Part shown: piece after piece, positions 17,119 to 26,501 of the stretch
How positions within the stretch are numbered: the first letter of the stretch is position 1
Layout of the letters: the number at the start of each line of letters is the position of its first letter
Origin: Vibrio fluminensis
GTDB lineage: Bacteria > Pseudomonadota > Gammaproteobacteria > Enterobacterales > Vibrionaceae
Direction: 5' to 3'
DNA length: 64,000 bases
Assembly: GCF_015278125.1 (NCBI RefSeq)
Contig: NZ_JADILO010000018.1
Coordinates: 1 to 64,000 of the forward strand
Program-made: the position numbers and the translations under genes
The notes under the pieces: model-generated
The model's input: the letters and a program-made list of their open reading frames with translations, nothing else
Databases searched by the model: none
What the model was told of the DNA's origin: nothing

Positions 17119-17240
17119 TTTGAACGGAAATTTTAAGATAATTTGGTAATTATATTTCATAAATGGTATCTAATTTACCATCCGTGGAGAAAGATTATGA
17201 AAAAGGCGCAAAATGCGCCCTAACAAATATCTCGATTTAT

Positions 17241-17921
17241 CTAAGCTGTCGCTAATAAAATCGCCTTAAGCTCAGACAAACATTTAACCGTGTAACTCGG
17301 GGTTATATCTTGGCAATGTGGTTGCTCTGCCGCGTTCAGCCAACAAGTATCAATACCAAAGTTTACACCACCCAGCACATCAGAGTGTAAGTTATCACCG
17401 ACCATCAATACGCGGTTCTTCTCTGGCTGGCCCATTTGTTCCATCGCGTAACTAAAAATCCCCGCATCCGGCTTAGCTACACCGACTTCTTCAGAAATAA
17501 CCACATGCTCAAACATGTCGCTTAAAGCCATTTTCTCAAGACGGACTTCTTGCAACTCAGTAAAGCCATTGGTAATGATCCCCAGCTTCGCTTTACCTTT
17601 TAATGCATCTAGCAACTCACGTGCTTGTGGGATCATCGTGCAGATATCCGCCATGGCATCAAGGAAAGCCGTGTTTAAATCGGTAGTCGTGGTATTAAAC
17701 TGCTCTGCATAGCCTTTGAAGCGAATGTGCTTAATGTCAGCCGCTGTGATGGTGCCGTTTTGGTAATCCACCCACAATGGCTTATTAATTTTTTGGTATT
17801 GCTCGAAATCGTCACGCGTATACTCAACCCCCATGCGCTCGAACATTAGCTGCATCCCTTTGAATGCGTCGAATTTAAACAGGGTTTCATCCGCGTCAAA
17901 CAGAATCCAATCGTACTTCAT
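17241..17921 (-). CDS. yjjG: HAD-family pyrimidine nucleotidase
   Basis: 226 residues, near the 225 of E. coli YjjG. HAD motifs: I LFDADETLFKFD, II ITNGFTELQEVR, III with Lys in GVAKPDAGIF, IV VMVGDNLHSDVLGG. YjjG dephosphorylates dUMP, UMP and dTMP and protects against non-canonical pyrimidines. The ORF extends to 18005, but ATG 17921 (MKYDWILFD) matches the family start. No partners in the same direction are close. Confidence 0.88.
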   Translation of the reverse strand: MKYDWILFDADETLFKFDAFKGMQLMFERMGVEYTRDDFEQYQKINKPLWVDYQNGTITAADIKHIRFKGYAEQFNTTTTDLNTAFLDAMADICTMIPQARELLDALKGKAKLGIITNGFTELQEVRLEKMALSDMFEHVVISEEVGVAKPDAGIFSYAMEQMGQPEKNRVLMVGDNLHSDVLGGVNFGIDTCWLNAAEQPHCQDITPSYTVKCLSELKAILLATA

Positions 17922-18003
17922 GGCTCTACCTACAAATAAGAAAAGAAAACGCCCGTTTGGGCAACAATGCGCGCGCATTATAACGCTAAAAACGACGGAA
18001 AAC

Positions 18004-18036
18004 AAAAAAGGAGTTTACAATGTAAACTCCTTTTTT
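18004..18036 (-). terminator. Terminator after the SH3-like gene
   Basis: AAAAAAGGAGTTTACA / TGTAAACTCCTTTTTT, separated by one base, with T-tracts on both strands. It lies 18 bp downstream of the stop at 18054 and insulates yjjG from it. Confidence 0.85.
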
Positions 18037-18053
18037 ATCATAAGGTTAAACGT

Positions 18054-18722
18054 CTATCGGTAAAATATTTTCCCTGTATTTACGTTTAGATAAATTTTGT
18101 TGGCTTGCTTAATTCCACCACAATAAACAAAGTAAACATCTTCACTGTACCTGACCGATTTAACCCAACCTTTAAGCTCTTCAAAATCGGGGGGTAAACA
18201 AATACCTTCTCTAATCAAATCGTCCGTGGTTTTTATAAACACATCAAAATACTGTTTAAAATCATCAGACTCTTCTATATAGCTACTGATGGTTTTAATT
18301 CGTTCAGCTTTGGTTATTGTGGGCGGAACTTCAAGTAACTGATCCATAGGGATCCACTCAGCGACCTCGTCTTCACCTTCTTTATAAACATAATAGGGTG
18401 AGATACGCCCCCAGCCATCACGCTTTTCCAATATATGGACTTTGTCACCACGATAAAGCTCCGACTCAATGAAAGCACTCATGTTAGGGTGTTCTCTGAT
18501 CCCTAGACGCTCAGGGCTAACGTAATAATCTGTCACTTCGGGCACTGGTGGCGGTATTTCTGGAGTGGTCACCTTTTCTTGAACCAATGGAACCCGCTGT
18601 TCTGCCTTCTGCTTAGCTGCTCGAGCAGCATCCTGCTCAGGTTTAAGATAGAACATATAATAGCCACCACCAGCTAGTGCTATGCCAACTAGTAGTAATA
18701 CGACCATTAATATTTTCTTCAT
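18054..18722 (-). CDS. Membrane-anchored SH3-like domain protein
   Basis: 222 residues. One N-terminal membrane segment (about 3-27), a charged and Pro-rich linker (residues 30-65), then a bacterial SH3-like domain (about 66-130: RLGIREHPNMSA, YRGDKVHILEKRDGWGRIS, EWIPMDQL). The remaining C-terminal part is unrecognised and has two Cys. SH3-like domains of this type often bind peptidoglycan or peptides in the periplasm; that role is inference. The gene is alone, between yjjG and phhB. Confidence 0.65.
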   Translation of the reverse strand: MKKILMVVLLLVGIALAGGGYYMFYLKPEQDAARAAKQKAEQRVPLVQEKVTTPEIPPPVPEVTDYYVSPERLGIREHPNMSAFIESELYRGDKVHILEKRDGWGRISPYYVYKEGEDEVAEWIPMDQLLEVPPTITKAERIKTISSYIEESDDFKQYFDVFIKTTDDLIREGICLPPDFEELKGWVKSVRYSEDVYFVYCGGIKQANKIYLNVNTGKIFYR

Positions 18723-18807
18723 GCACTTTTTCCATGATATTGCTGTGGATCTAATTTACTTTATCGGCAACAGCGCAAAATCTTTAGCAAAAGTGATGAC
18801 TTGGCGT

Positions 18808-19140
18808 CTAAGGTTCAATTAAGTCACATTTGGCTGCACAGATAAAATCATTCTTGTGTAACCCTTTAATCGAATGACTCCACCAAGTCACTGTCACTTT
18901 ACCCCACTCTACTAATATCGCAGGATGATGAAACTCTTCTTCCGCAAGCTCCGCTATCTTATTGGCAAAAGACCAGGCAGAAAGAAAGTTTTTAAACTTA
19001 AACTGTTTTTCCAATTGAGGAATACCCTCTCTTTCAATAACCTGCCAATCTTTTAGCTGCTGCAACAATTCTTGCTGCTCATCATAGCTCACTGGCATCG
19101 CTTCTGGTGTGCAAGCCTCACATCTCAATTCGTTCAACAT
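18808..19140 (-). CDS. phhB: Pterin-4a-carbinolamine dehydratase
   Basis: 110 residues, the family size. The signature [20 protein letters not shown] followed by [13 protein letters not shown] contains the paired His that act on the pterin carbinolamine. It regenerates the tetrahydropterin used by PhhA. Starts 12 bp after the phhA stop with AAAGGAAG before the ATG, so it is the second gene of phhAB. Confidence 0.93.
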   Translation of the reverse strand: MLNELRCEACTPEAMPVSYDEQQELLQQLKDWQVIEREGIPQLEKQFKFKNFLSAWSFANKIAELAEEEFHHPAILVEWGKVTVTWWSHSIKGLHKNDFICAAKCDLIEP

Positions 19141-19152
19141 TATTTGCTTCCT

Positions 19153-19941
19153 TTACGTTGTTTGTTCCTTTGCGGGAAATAAGGGTGGGTACAATCCCTC
19201 TAGAGTCGCTTGTTCTACCTCTGAAACTAAGTCTAGTCGACTCAATTGGTACAACTCCGAAATATCATCCAGCATAAAATAAATTGGCTGCATAATATCA
19301 ATGCGATAAGGTGTTCTCAGCACAGTGTTGAGTTCAAAAGTCGCTCTAACGGGTGTTTGTGAGTCAAGAGCATAAAGAGTTTCGCCTGGCGAGGACAAAA
19401 TACCCCCGCCATAGATTTTCAATTCTTCACCTTGTTTTACCAAACCAAACTCAACAGTGAACCAATACAAGCGAGCTAAGAATGCACGCTGCTTAGGATT
19501 GGCATGGTAACCAAGCTGGCCATAAATGTGCGTGAAATGAGCAAATTGCGGATTGGTCAACATCGCGCAATGACCAAAGATTTCGTGGAAGAAATCGGGT
19601 TCTTGGAGGTAATCAAACTCTTCTCTACTGCGTAGAAAGGTTGCCACAGGAAAGCATTGGTTTGCCAGAAGTTCAAAGAAACGATCAAAACTGATTAATG
19701 CCGGGACAGGTACGACTTGCCACCCTGTTTCTTGTAGTAAGATTTTATTGATATCAGGCAACTGAGGCACGCGATCACGAGGCAAATTCAATAACTCGAG
19801 CCCCCTTAAATACTCATCGCACGCCCGGCCTTGTACTAAATTGAGCTGACGCGCGACTAAATCTCGCCAAATGGCATGCTCTTCTTCGCTCCAAGTGACA
19901 TAACCTTGCTCGTCCACTGGGTTTGATACATAACACGTCAT
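19153..19941 (-). CDS. phhA: Phenylalanine 4-hydroxylase
   Basis: 262 residues, the size of bacterial single-domain enzymes. Fe(II) ligands lie in FFHEIFGHCAML (two His) and a Glu in FTVEFGLVKQ; YGGGILSSPGE follows. It converts phenylalanine to tyrosine with O2 and tetrahydropterin. GGGAGGGAG precedes the ATG. Upstream, at 20057-20074, is a TyrR-type box, so induction by aromatic amino acids through TyrR/PhhR is likely. Confidence 0.95.
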   Translation of the reverse strand: MTCYVSNPVDEQGYVTWSEEEHAIWRDLVARQLNLVQGRACDEYLRGLELLNLPRDRVPQLPDINKILLQETGWQVVPVPALISFDRFFELLANQCFPVATFLRSREEFDYLQEPDFFHEIFGHCAMLTNPQFAHFTHIYGQLGYHANPKQRAFLARLYWFTVEFGLVKQGEELKIYGGGILSSPGETLYALDSQTPVRATFELNTVLRTPYRIDIMQPIYFMLDDISELYQLSRLDLVSEVEQATLEGLYPPLFPAKEQTT

Positions 19942-20056
19942 CGCTCCCTCCCTGCGGCGTCCTCCGCCGATCTTCTGTTAGTCCCTACCTCTTTTAAGCT
20001 TATTGAGACTTATACCAACAGACAAAGATGGCCTGATATTTTGATTACACAATTCG

Positions 20057-20074
20057 TGTAACATTTTTTTTACA
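20057..20074 (-). promoter_or_regulatory. TyrR/PhhR box upstream of phhAB
   Basis: TGTAACATTTTTTTTACA fits TGTAAA-N6-TTTACA with one mismatch. It is about 120 bp before the phhA start, a position suited to an activator. Confidence 0.7.
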
Positions 20075-20131
20075 TATCATTTTTTAATACGATTATTCGG
20101 CCATATAGTTATGATTAACATGTAAAAAAAA

Positions 20132-20148
20132 GGGCATCTAAGATGCCC
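20132..20148 (-). terminator. Terminator after the methyltransferase gene
   Basis: GGGCATCT / AGATGCCC with a single base between; on the minus strand it is followed by eight T residues. Located 28 bp after the stop at 20177. Confidence 0.8.
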
Positions 20149-20176
20149 TGTTTCTATAAGTCATATCGTTGTAGTC

Positions 20177-20758
20177 TTACTTCACGGCTACTGCCATGAG
20201 AACTTTAAACACACCTTGCTCGGTGTTAATCTCAAATGGAACTGAGGTAGTTACCTCACTAAAACCAACACCAGTTAGCACTCGCTCAACGTGGTCAGGA
20301 TACATCGCCATTTCTTCTCCAGGTTCAGCCGCTAACCAATCCCAATGAATAAAATGTCCGCCCTCTTCGAGCAAAGAGTAAATGATATCTGAAGTATCGG
20401 CGTAGTTTGCTAAGAAACCACACACAGATGAAGCTACGACTAAATCAAATTGATTACGAAATGCTGGGTGTATCGCAGCTAAACCGCGAGTAAGAGTATC
20501 AACTACCGCTTCAACGTTCGGCAGGGATTTATTGTCTAGCTGCTCGATCATCGCTTCAGAACAATCTAGTGCCACTATGTCTTTGACTACTGGAGACATT
20601 TTTTGGCTAAGTAACCCTGTACCACATCCAAAATCAAGCACATGCTTGCCTTTGATATTAAATGTTTTAATTAGTGAAGAATATGCTTCCTTTGCAAAGA
20701 TAGTTGTCGCTTTATCTTTATCCCACGTTTCAGCATGTTCATCCCAATTGATCGCCAT
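20177..20758 (-). CDS. Class I SAM-dependent methyltransferase
   Basis: 193 residues with SAM-binding motif I VLDFGCGTGLLSQKM, acidic motif II VALDCSEAMIEQL and FDLVVASSVCGFL. The methyl acceptor is unknown; the short form without extra domains and the N-terminal INWDEHAETWDKD resemble small-molecule methyltransferases of the UbiE-like class. ATG 20758 has AGGGAGAG upstream and is preferred over the frame to 20809. Divergent from the LysR gene, which might regulate it. Confidence 0.8.
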   Translation of the reverse strand: MAINWDEHAETWDKDKATTIFAKEAYSSLIKTFNIKGKHVLDFGCGTGLLSQKMSPVVKDIVALDCSEAMIEQLDNKSLPNVEAVVDTLTRGLAAIHPAFRNQFDLVVASSVCGFLANYADTSDIIYSLLEEGGHFIHWDWLAAEPGEEMAMYPDHVERVLTGVGFSEVTTSVPFEINTEQGVFKVLMAVAVK

Positions 20759-20800
20759 TGTGCTCTCCCTAAACTGCTTAAAAAGCAAAAATCTGTTATG

Positions 20801-20903
20801 TATACCCAAATAACCTCAAGAAACCCCGAGTAACCTCGAGTAACCTCGAGATAAAACGTTAAGACTTTGCTTTTATGACAAAGCACAAAGTCACTTGGGT
20901 ATA
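20801..20903. repeat. Second, shorter TATACCC-ended element with internal 10-bp repeats
   Basis: Outer ends TATACCCAAATAACCTCAAG (20801-20820) and the inverted TATACCCAAGTGACTT (20888-20903) match the ends of the element at 5735-5943. The interior differs: it has CGAGTAACCT repeated directly (20827-20850), as if end sequence had been duplicated. It lies in the 336-bp divergent gap (20759-21094) between the methyltransferase and LysR genes; the rest of that gap holds promoter-like A/T-rich sequence only. Confidence 0.65.
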
Positions 20904-21094
20904 GCGGCGCCATTATATGCTAGGCATTGCTGTGTGAAAATAGACATTTATGTTCTGATGCAGGTTTCAGACCCTTGTCACTGGTTTTATGTCACATACT
21001 TGACTCGATAGTTATCTATAGCTTTGAGTAAACTACTTGACGTAAAAGTAAAACCAGTGGAAAACTACCTCGTCGTCCAGCGCAGAGAACATCT

Positions 21095-21973
21095 ATGAAT
21101 TTGTCACAAATTGAAGCATTTTGTACCGTCGCAGATACGGGGTCGGTATCCGAAGCGGCCAGACACCTCGACTGCAATCGTACAAAACTGAGTATGGCAA
21201 TTAAAGCGTTAGAGAAAGAGCTAACAGTTGCGCTATTTATCCGTTCGGGAAACCAACTTACGCTGTCCGAGGCGGGAAAAGCAATTTATCGCGACAGTCA
21301 AAACTTACTCATTACAGAAGCTCGTATTCGTCAAACCTGTGCTCAGGTATCCGGCGAATTTAGCGCTGAAGTATGGATTGCTCGTGACGACTCATTGCCC
21401 GATGACCTTTGGCAAGAGCTATCACATAAACTGAACAGTGACTTCCCAGCGACGTCGTTCAATATCGTACTTGCATCCTCTGGGGATCTGGCAAACCTCG
21501 TGGTTACAGGCCAAGTCGATTTTGCGTTTGGCGTCGACTACGAGAGAACCGACGATCCTCACGTAACCTATCAACCATTGGGTAAAATCCGCATGATGTC
21601 GGTCTGTGGCGCTGAAAACCCGCTCAGTAAAATGCGGCGTGTATCTGACAGCGATTTACGTAACTCTATGCAAGCAGCAATGGTCTACCTTAACGAAAAG
21701 GACAACCCTGAGCTCAAGCCGCTATCGCTGCGCCATATTGGATTTTCCAGTTTCGACTACATGCTGAATTCGATTCTTACTGAAAACGCTTGGGGCGTGT
21801 TACCCGAGCCACTTATTCGCCATCACTTACGCAAACAAGAGCTCGCGGTCATTAAGCATACCTATGGTTTAACCCAAGAAGACTACTGTATGTTTACCCC
21901 TTCCGGCAGAAAAGAGCACCCTGCTATGGCTTGGCTTGCTGAACAGCTTAACGAATACTTGTTCGACTTTTAA
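21095..21973 (+). CDS. LysR-family transcriptional regulator
   Basis: 292 residues. The winged helix-turn-helix fills residues 1-60 (IEAFCTVADTGSVSEAARHL, LEKELTVALFIRSG), and the rest is a periplasmic-binding-like effector domain (LANLVVTGQVDFAFGVD, ENAWGVLPEPL). The effector is unknown. It is divergent from the methyltransferase gene across the repeat element, the common place for a LysR target. Confidence 0.88.
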   Translation: MNLSQIEAFCTVADTGSVSEAARHLDCNRTKLSMAIKALEKELTVALFIRSGNQLTLSEAGKAIYRDSQNLLITEARIRQTCAQVSGEFSAEVWIARDDSLPDDLWQELSHKLNSDFPATSFNIVLASSGDLANLVVTGQVDFAFGVDYERTDDPHVTYQPLGKIRMMSVCGAENPLSKMRRVSDSDLRNSMQAAMVYLNEKDNPELKPLSLRHIGFSSFDYMLNSILTENAWGVLPEPLIRHHLRKQELAVIKHTYGLTQEDYCMFTPSGRKEHPAMAWLAEQLNEYLFDF

Positions 21974-22157
21974 ATGACAAGTGAATAAAAGTCAGTCAGC
22001 GTCAATTATATTGACAGCACAAAGCTAGTCTAACCAATTGTATTTAAACGATTTTATATATAAACCTTAAATTCCAAAAATGAAATCAGCAAGATCTAGT
22101 TTGTAAATTTCCTTAGAACTCACAAGAATAGAGTCAATTCTAAGGAGATTTTCAATC

Positions 22158-23051
22158 ATGTGTGCCCAAACAAGTTTAAACGAAAAACGTATTCTTTCTT
22201 TCTCAGCCCTCTTAGCATCTGGGTTCGCGATCGGTGGACTCGTTGTCGGTGTAATCATGGGTTCACTGGTTATCGTTTTTGACGGTGTATACTCGTTAGT
22301 CAGCTTACTGTTAACTTTATTGTCGCTTGCGGCATCACGTTATATTAGCCGTCCTTCACAAGGTCACTTCCAATTTGGTAAAGCGGTCATTGAACCTGTC
22401 GTCATCGCAATCAAAGGTAGTGTGATCCTGAGTGTTGTTCTCTATTCGCTTTATTCAGCAGTCACCGCCCTATTTACTGGTGGACGCGAAGTCGATGCCT
22501 CATTTGCGGCACTGTTTGGTTTGGTGAACGTTGTGGGTTGTGGTTTTGGCTGGTGGTACATCCACAATAAATCAAAACGTTTTTCTTCTGGTTTGATCAA
22601 AGCAGAAAGCAAGCAGTGGCAAATGGATACATTATTAAGTGTTGCTGTCACTCTCGGTTTCTTTGCTGCGTATGGTTTAACGCTAACACCTTTAGCGCAT
22701 TACAGTATTTATGCTGACCCTATGATGATGCTTTTGATGTCGTTCTACTTTATTAAAGTGCCAGCAGAAATGATTGTTCAATCAGCGCGAGAACTGCTGA
22801 TGATGAAACCAGACCGTAAAATTCATGAGCGTGTGGGTCATGAAGTAGAAGAGGTTCGCAAACACTTTGAGCAAGAAATTGAACTAAATGGTGTTGCGAA
22901 AGTAGGTCAGGAACTATGGGTAAATATTGATATCCATAGTGACGCTAAACAACTTGACCTCGCAGAAGTTGAAAAAGCGCGTCGCTTACTAAAAGATAAG
23001 CTATCTTCGTTGAAACTCGACTTACAACTTACGATGAACGTCGCGATTTAA
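22158..23051 (+). CDS. Cation diffusion facilitator with non-standard metal site
   Basis: 297 residues: five to six membrane segments followed by a cytosolic ferredoxin-like domain (from about residue 215). It is a CDF-type cation exporter by layout (GHFQFGKAVIEPVV matches the conserved GHxxxGxxR/K region). In YiiP-type members site A is DxxxD in segment 2 and HxxxD in segment 5; here these read DGVYS and QWQMD, so two of four ligands are replaced. Either the ion differs (monovalent or iron-like) or the site has moved. AAGGAG precedes the ATG. A terminator follows at 23066. Confidence 0.75.
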   Translation: MCAQTSLNEKRILSFSALLASGFAIGGLVVGVIMGSLVIVFDGVYSLVSLLLTLLSLAASRYISRPSQGHFQFGKAVIEPVVIAIKGSVILSVVLYSLYSAVTALFTGGREVDASFAALFGLVNVVGCGFGWWYIHNKSKRFSSGLIKAESKQWQMDTLLSVAVTLGFFAAYGLTLTPLAHYSIYADPMMMLLMSFYFIKVPAEMIVQSARELLMMKPDRKIHERVGHEVEEVRKHFEQEIELNGVAKVGQELWVNIDIHSDAKQLDLAEVEKARRLLKDKLSSLKLDLQLTMNVAI

Positions 23052-23065
23052 TTAACTCAATCACA

Positions 23066-23099
23066 AAAACAAAGGCTCGCTAATGCGAGCCTTTGTTTT
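23066..23099 (+). terminator. Terminator after the CDF gene
   Basis: AAAACAAAGGCTCGC, loop TAAT, GCGAGCCTTTGTTTT; a 15-bp perfect stem ending in TTTT. Confidence 0.9.
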
Positions 23100-23210
23100 A
23101 TACGTAGAGTTGAGCAATCACGTTTGCGATATAGCTTTTATGAAACTAGTGGACTAGTATTTATATTATCAAGCTATTACCGCTTTGCTCACTCGTTGCA
23201 GGAGGCACAC

Positions 23211-24815
23211 TTGCGCAAAATTAATACTAGCTTTTTGAAAACACTTCGCGTACTCATCGTTGATGACTCCAGCACCGCGTTGTTGTTGGTAAAGCAGCAG
23301 CTAGTAAGCTTGGGCGTAGAACACGATAACATCGTAACTGTAGAACGCTATCAAGATGCAATTAAAGCGATGGAAACCCATCAATTTGGCGTTCTTATTC
23401 TCGATTATCACTTAGAACAACACTTAACCGGTTATGAGTTAGCAATGTTGTTATATCGTAATCGCTTGATTGGAAACTCGACTGGAGTGCTAATGATATC
23501 GGGTGATACAAGGCAAGAAACTGTACTTACCGCACTATCAGGCAAGGTCCGTCATTTCATAACTAAACCATTGAGTAATGCTTCACTCGCAGAAAAGCTC
23601 CATACTATCCATAGTGAAACACAAAAACTCAATCAAATCAGTGAAACGCTACGCGATGGAAAGCACCTTTCCGCAGCCAATATGTTCGAGCTGATTAATC
23701 GCTCTGGATTTAGCTTAAGTTTAGAGGCGTATTTAATTGAGCATCTAATGTGTAACAACCAGTGGGACTTCCTTGATGTCTATATCACGATTTCTTCAAC
23801 GCCTTGTCATGCCGCTAAAGTATGTGCCATAGCGGGCTTACTTCATCGAGAAAACAACACACAACAAGCTTTGGAGGAACTGCATCAGTTTTTAACAGAA
23901 AATCCGCTATCAATACGAGTGATGGATCTGCTTACCGATATCTACGGAGAAACAGGACAATATCAACAAGCGGCAATCTGGGCAAACAAAGCATTTGAAC
24001 TCACGCCGAGTATCGGTGAAAGAGCGACTAAAGCAAGTAAGTTTAGTATGCTCGCGAACAAAAAAGCTCAACTGTTAAAAGTAGGAATAACCTATGCTCA
24101 GCACATGTCTCTCGCAGACGTTAATTGGTTGAAAACCGTCATCACTCACTTTCAATGCTTATATTCGATTTATACTCTTACAGAGAGCACAAAGGCAAAA
24201 ACTGAGATTATGGTTCATGCAAATAAGTTTACCCGTTTTGCTAGCCGCAAACTCACGCCTAAAAGGCTCCAGCAACTACAGGCAGTGCTATTACTCGCAC
24301 AATGCCATGTACTTATTCATGAAAATAACGAAATGTTGGCTCATCAGAAACTATTGCAATCTTTATCGCACTTCTACGATGAGTTGTTTGAATGTCCACC
24401 TGTTTTATTAATGGAGTATCTACCTGCCTTGACGTTGTTTGGCGAATTACAGATCCACTCGACGATAAATCATGTACTCAAAACAAGACGTATAAAAGTC
24501 TCTCAATCTAATCACGCCACATCAAATACCTTTTCAGCTGTGATGCCGAATGACATTACATTGTTATCTCAAGACGGCCAATTTCTTAGTCACTACCCTC
24601 ACTCTAGTGAAGCAAAAATGATTTACTTACATCAGAACGCCGTTAATCACTCAAATTCAGATAACAACAAAGTTAGCCGTGTATTAGCCGAATTATTGGT
24701 ATTGGATCTACCACCAAATTGGCGCAACTGGCTTGTAACTAACAGACAACATGGTTTCTCTTCGGCTCCACCTGACGCTTTCTCTCTGTCAGCATCAGGA
24801 CAAAATAAGGCATAA
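23211..24815 (+). CDS. Response regulator with receiver and TPR-like region
   Basis: 534 residues from a TTG start. The receiver (about residues 10-130) has VDDSS, phospho-acceptor in LILDYHLEQHLTG and Lys in FITKPLSN. The rest is helical with TPR-like segments (for example NPLSIRVMDLLTDIYGETGQ and AAIWANKAFELTP), with no DNA-binding or enzymatic output recognised, so output is probably by protein contact. The open frame begins at 23124, but GGAGG at 23201-23205 with five-base spacing clearly sets TTG 23211 as start. A small gene follows by 48 bp. Confidence 0.78.
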   Translation: MRKINTSFLKTLRVLIVDDSSTALLLVKQQLVSLGVEHDNIVTVERYQDAIKAMETHQFGVLILDYHLEQHLTGYELAMLLYRNRLIGNSTGVLMISGDTRQETVLTALSGKVRHFITKPLSNASLAEKLHTIHSETQKLNQISETLRDGKHLSAANMFELINRSGFSLSLEAYLIEHLMCNNQWDFLDVYITISSTPCHAAKVCAIAGLLHRENNTQQALEELHQFLTENPLSIRVMDLLTDIYGETGQYQQAAIWANKAFELTPSIGERATKASKFSMLANKKAQLLKVGITYAQHMSLADVNWLKTVITHFQCLYSIYTLTESTKAKTEIMVHANKFTRFASRKLTPKRLQQLQAVLLLAQCHVLIHENNEMLAHQKLLQSLSHFYDELFECPPVLLMEYLPALTLFGELQIHSTINHVLKTRRIKVSQSNHATSNTFSAVMPNDITLLSQDGQFLSHYPHSSEAKMIYLHQNAVNHSNSDNNKVSRVLAELLVLDLPPNWRNWLVTNRQHGFSSAPPDAFSLSASGQNKA

Positions 24816-24863
24816 ATATTCAAACTAGCTTATTTGTATCGCGACCTATATCGGGGGGTTGGT

Positions 24864-25055
24864 ATGAATAACAAAGAACTACAGATTATCTACAGTATGA
24901 TTGATTCTCTGACAGACGAGGAGAAAAAGAAAGTACTCGCGCATTTAGGCGCCTCTTCTCAAGAAGCAGGCTTTCGAGAAATCGTCACACAAGACGAACT
25001 CGATTTTTTGTACTCTACACTAACCCAAAATAGCGTCGAGAATAACGATAGGTAG
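24864..25055 (+). CDS. Small acidic protein of unknown function
   Basis: 63 residues, acidic, helical, without signal or membrane segment; sequence MNNKELQIIYSMIDSLTDEE begins it. Not recognised. A G-rich stretch (GGGGGTTGGT) stands before ATG 24864, which is preferred over the longer frame from 24834. It is probably co-transcribed with the REC-TPR gene and might bind it; that is inference from position. Confidence 0.55.
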   Translation: MNNKELQIIYSMIDSLTDEEKKKVLAHLGASSQEAGFREIVTQDELDFLYSTLTQNSVENNDR

Positions 25056-25062
25056 CTATGTG

Positions 25063-25097
25063 AAATATGTGCTAGCGTTTTTATCTAGCACATATTT
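25063..25097. terminator. Hairpin between convergent genes
   Basis: AAATATGTGCTAG / CTAGCACATATTT, a 13-bp perfect stem with nine-base loop. It lies between the small gene (plus) and the glycosyltransferase (minus) and probably ends the eleven-gene minus-strand operon. Confidence 0.65.
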
Positions 25098-25104
25098 CGT
25101 CCCT

Positions 25105-26385
25105 TTACGCTTCTTGCGCGCGCAACGCTTTAGCACTAATAATCCAATGCCTGACGGCTTGCGGTGACATGACTTTCGGATTGCCCAAATCTTTATCATT
25201 GACCGCTGCTAGCTCAGGAGGCAGTACATCGATGATTAGCTCAAGATCTTCATGTGAATTGATTTCATTAGTAAAGACATCCGCCATCTCTTGGCTATAT
25301 TCAACTTTCCTCGCCTTTGCAGCTTTTACCAGCCCATCCAGTAGCACATACCAGGTTGTCATTGGTCCTTGAACAATTGAAGCAGACTCAGCTGCGGAAT
25401 CGATAAAAGCAAAGGGCGTTGTCGCAATAGGTTGATTCAACTCCATAGCAGCAAAAATCCAATCGGTATCAAATGAAAAATCGTAAACAGTTGGCTTCTG
25501 CAATATCTTTTCTAATACTGAACGACCATATAGCTTGAATGCCGCTTGAGTATCTTTGATTCCTCTCTCGAAGATTTGTGCACCTATCATGCGCTGCATA
25601 TGACGTAGCGTTTTAATTCCGACACCCCAGCGTTCTTCTTGTTTAACCAAGATAGAGTCTGGATGCTTTCTATTACCTAATATCACTTGCTTGCCATCAT
25701 GAATAAAAGGCTGTAGCAAAAAACCAATTTGTCCAAGGTGGACAGAGTTATCAGCATCGGTATAAACCACGGCATCAACTCGATCACTTAACGCTCGTTC
25801 ACAGCCTAAAATAATCGCGCCACCTTTGCGCGAGTCATCGACACTATATAAGTTTCGCAATGGACCAGAACTCGTAGGAATCGCTGAGTTAAGCTGCAAA
25901 ACGGTGACTTTCTCACAAATCGTCCGCGATTGCTGCTTGGCAATGCGCTTTGCAATATGCGCGCTATCATGAGGGCAACCATCATCAACACAATAAAGGT
26001 TCCATGTAACCTGTGAGTCCTTCGTCACCCATTCCAATTGGCGTATTTTGGTACGCAGTGAATCTTCACCATGAGGGTTGGTCGATGTTCTCTTTTGTAG
26101 GCGGTTGTGTTCGCCCCACATCGCAAACACAACCCCTATTTTCGTCGGTTTATCAATGCTTAGAACTTTGCGTCTAGAGCTGACTAACTTAATTGCAAGC
26201 TGGAACTCAATCGGCGCATCATGAGCATGCGCTAATGCGGCAAACTCTTGATCTGACAAATCATCAAGAGCGATGAGCTTATCTGCGAGTGTAAGTAAAG
26301 TTTGTTGTTGAGCGTTACTGGTAAGATCGAAATTGACACTTGAATTCTGCATCAAGTGCTGTGCAAGCGAAATTGATGATTTCAT
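25105..26385 (-). CDS. Soluble GT-A type glycosyltransferase
   Basis: 426 residues, no membrane segments. After a 75-residue helical N-terminus comes a GT-A fold: VVFAMWGEHNR, CVDDGCPHDS, the nucleotide-sugar/metal motif VVYTDADNSVHL and KDTQAAFKLYGRSVLEKIL, a pattern shared with dolichol-phosphate mannosyl- and glucosyltransferases. Donor and acceptor cannot be told. It is the last gene of the minus-strand exopolysaccharide run, 116 bp after the GH16 gene, so it may have its own promoter. Confidence 0.72.
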   Translation of the reverse strand: MKSSISLAQHLMQNSSVNFDLTSNAQQQTLLTLADKLIALDDLSDQEFAALAHAHDAPIEFQLAIKLVSSRRKVLSIDKPTKIGVVFAMWGEHNRLQKRTSTNPHGEDSLRTKIRQLEWVTKDSQVTWNLYCVDDGCPHDSAHIAKRIAKQQSRTICEKVTVLQLNSAIPTSSGPLRNLYSVDDSRKGGAIILGCERALSDRVDAVVYTDADNSVHLGQIGFLLQPFIHDGKQVILGNRKHPDSILVKQEERWGVGIKTLRHMQRMIGAQIFERGIKDTQAAFKLYGRSVLEKILQKPTVYDFSFDTDWIFAAMELNQPIATTPFAFIDSAAESASIVQGPMTTWYVLLDGLVKAAKARKVEYSQEMADVFTNEINSHEDLELIIDVLPPELAAVNDKDLGNPKVMSPQAVRHWIISAKALRAQEA

Positions 26386-26501
26386 ACTGATACCCTAGAC
26401 TGACGTTATTATTATTTCCGTTCTAATCTAAGCTTAGTATGCAATAGGTTGAATACAAGTTGGTTCAATTACTCTTTGACAGTGTCTAATCAAACATCAA
26501 C

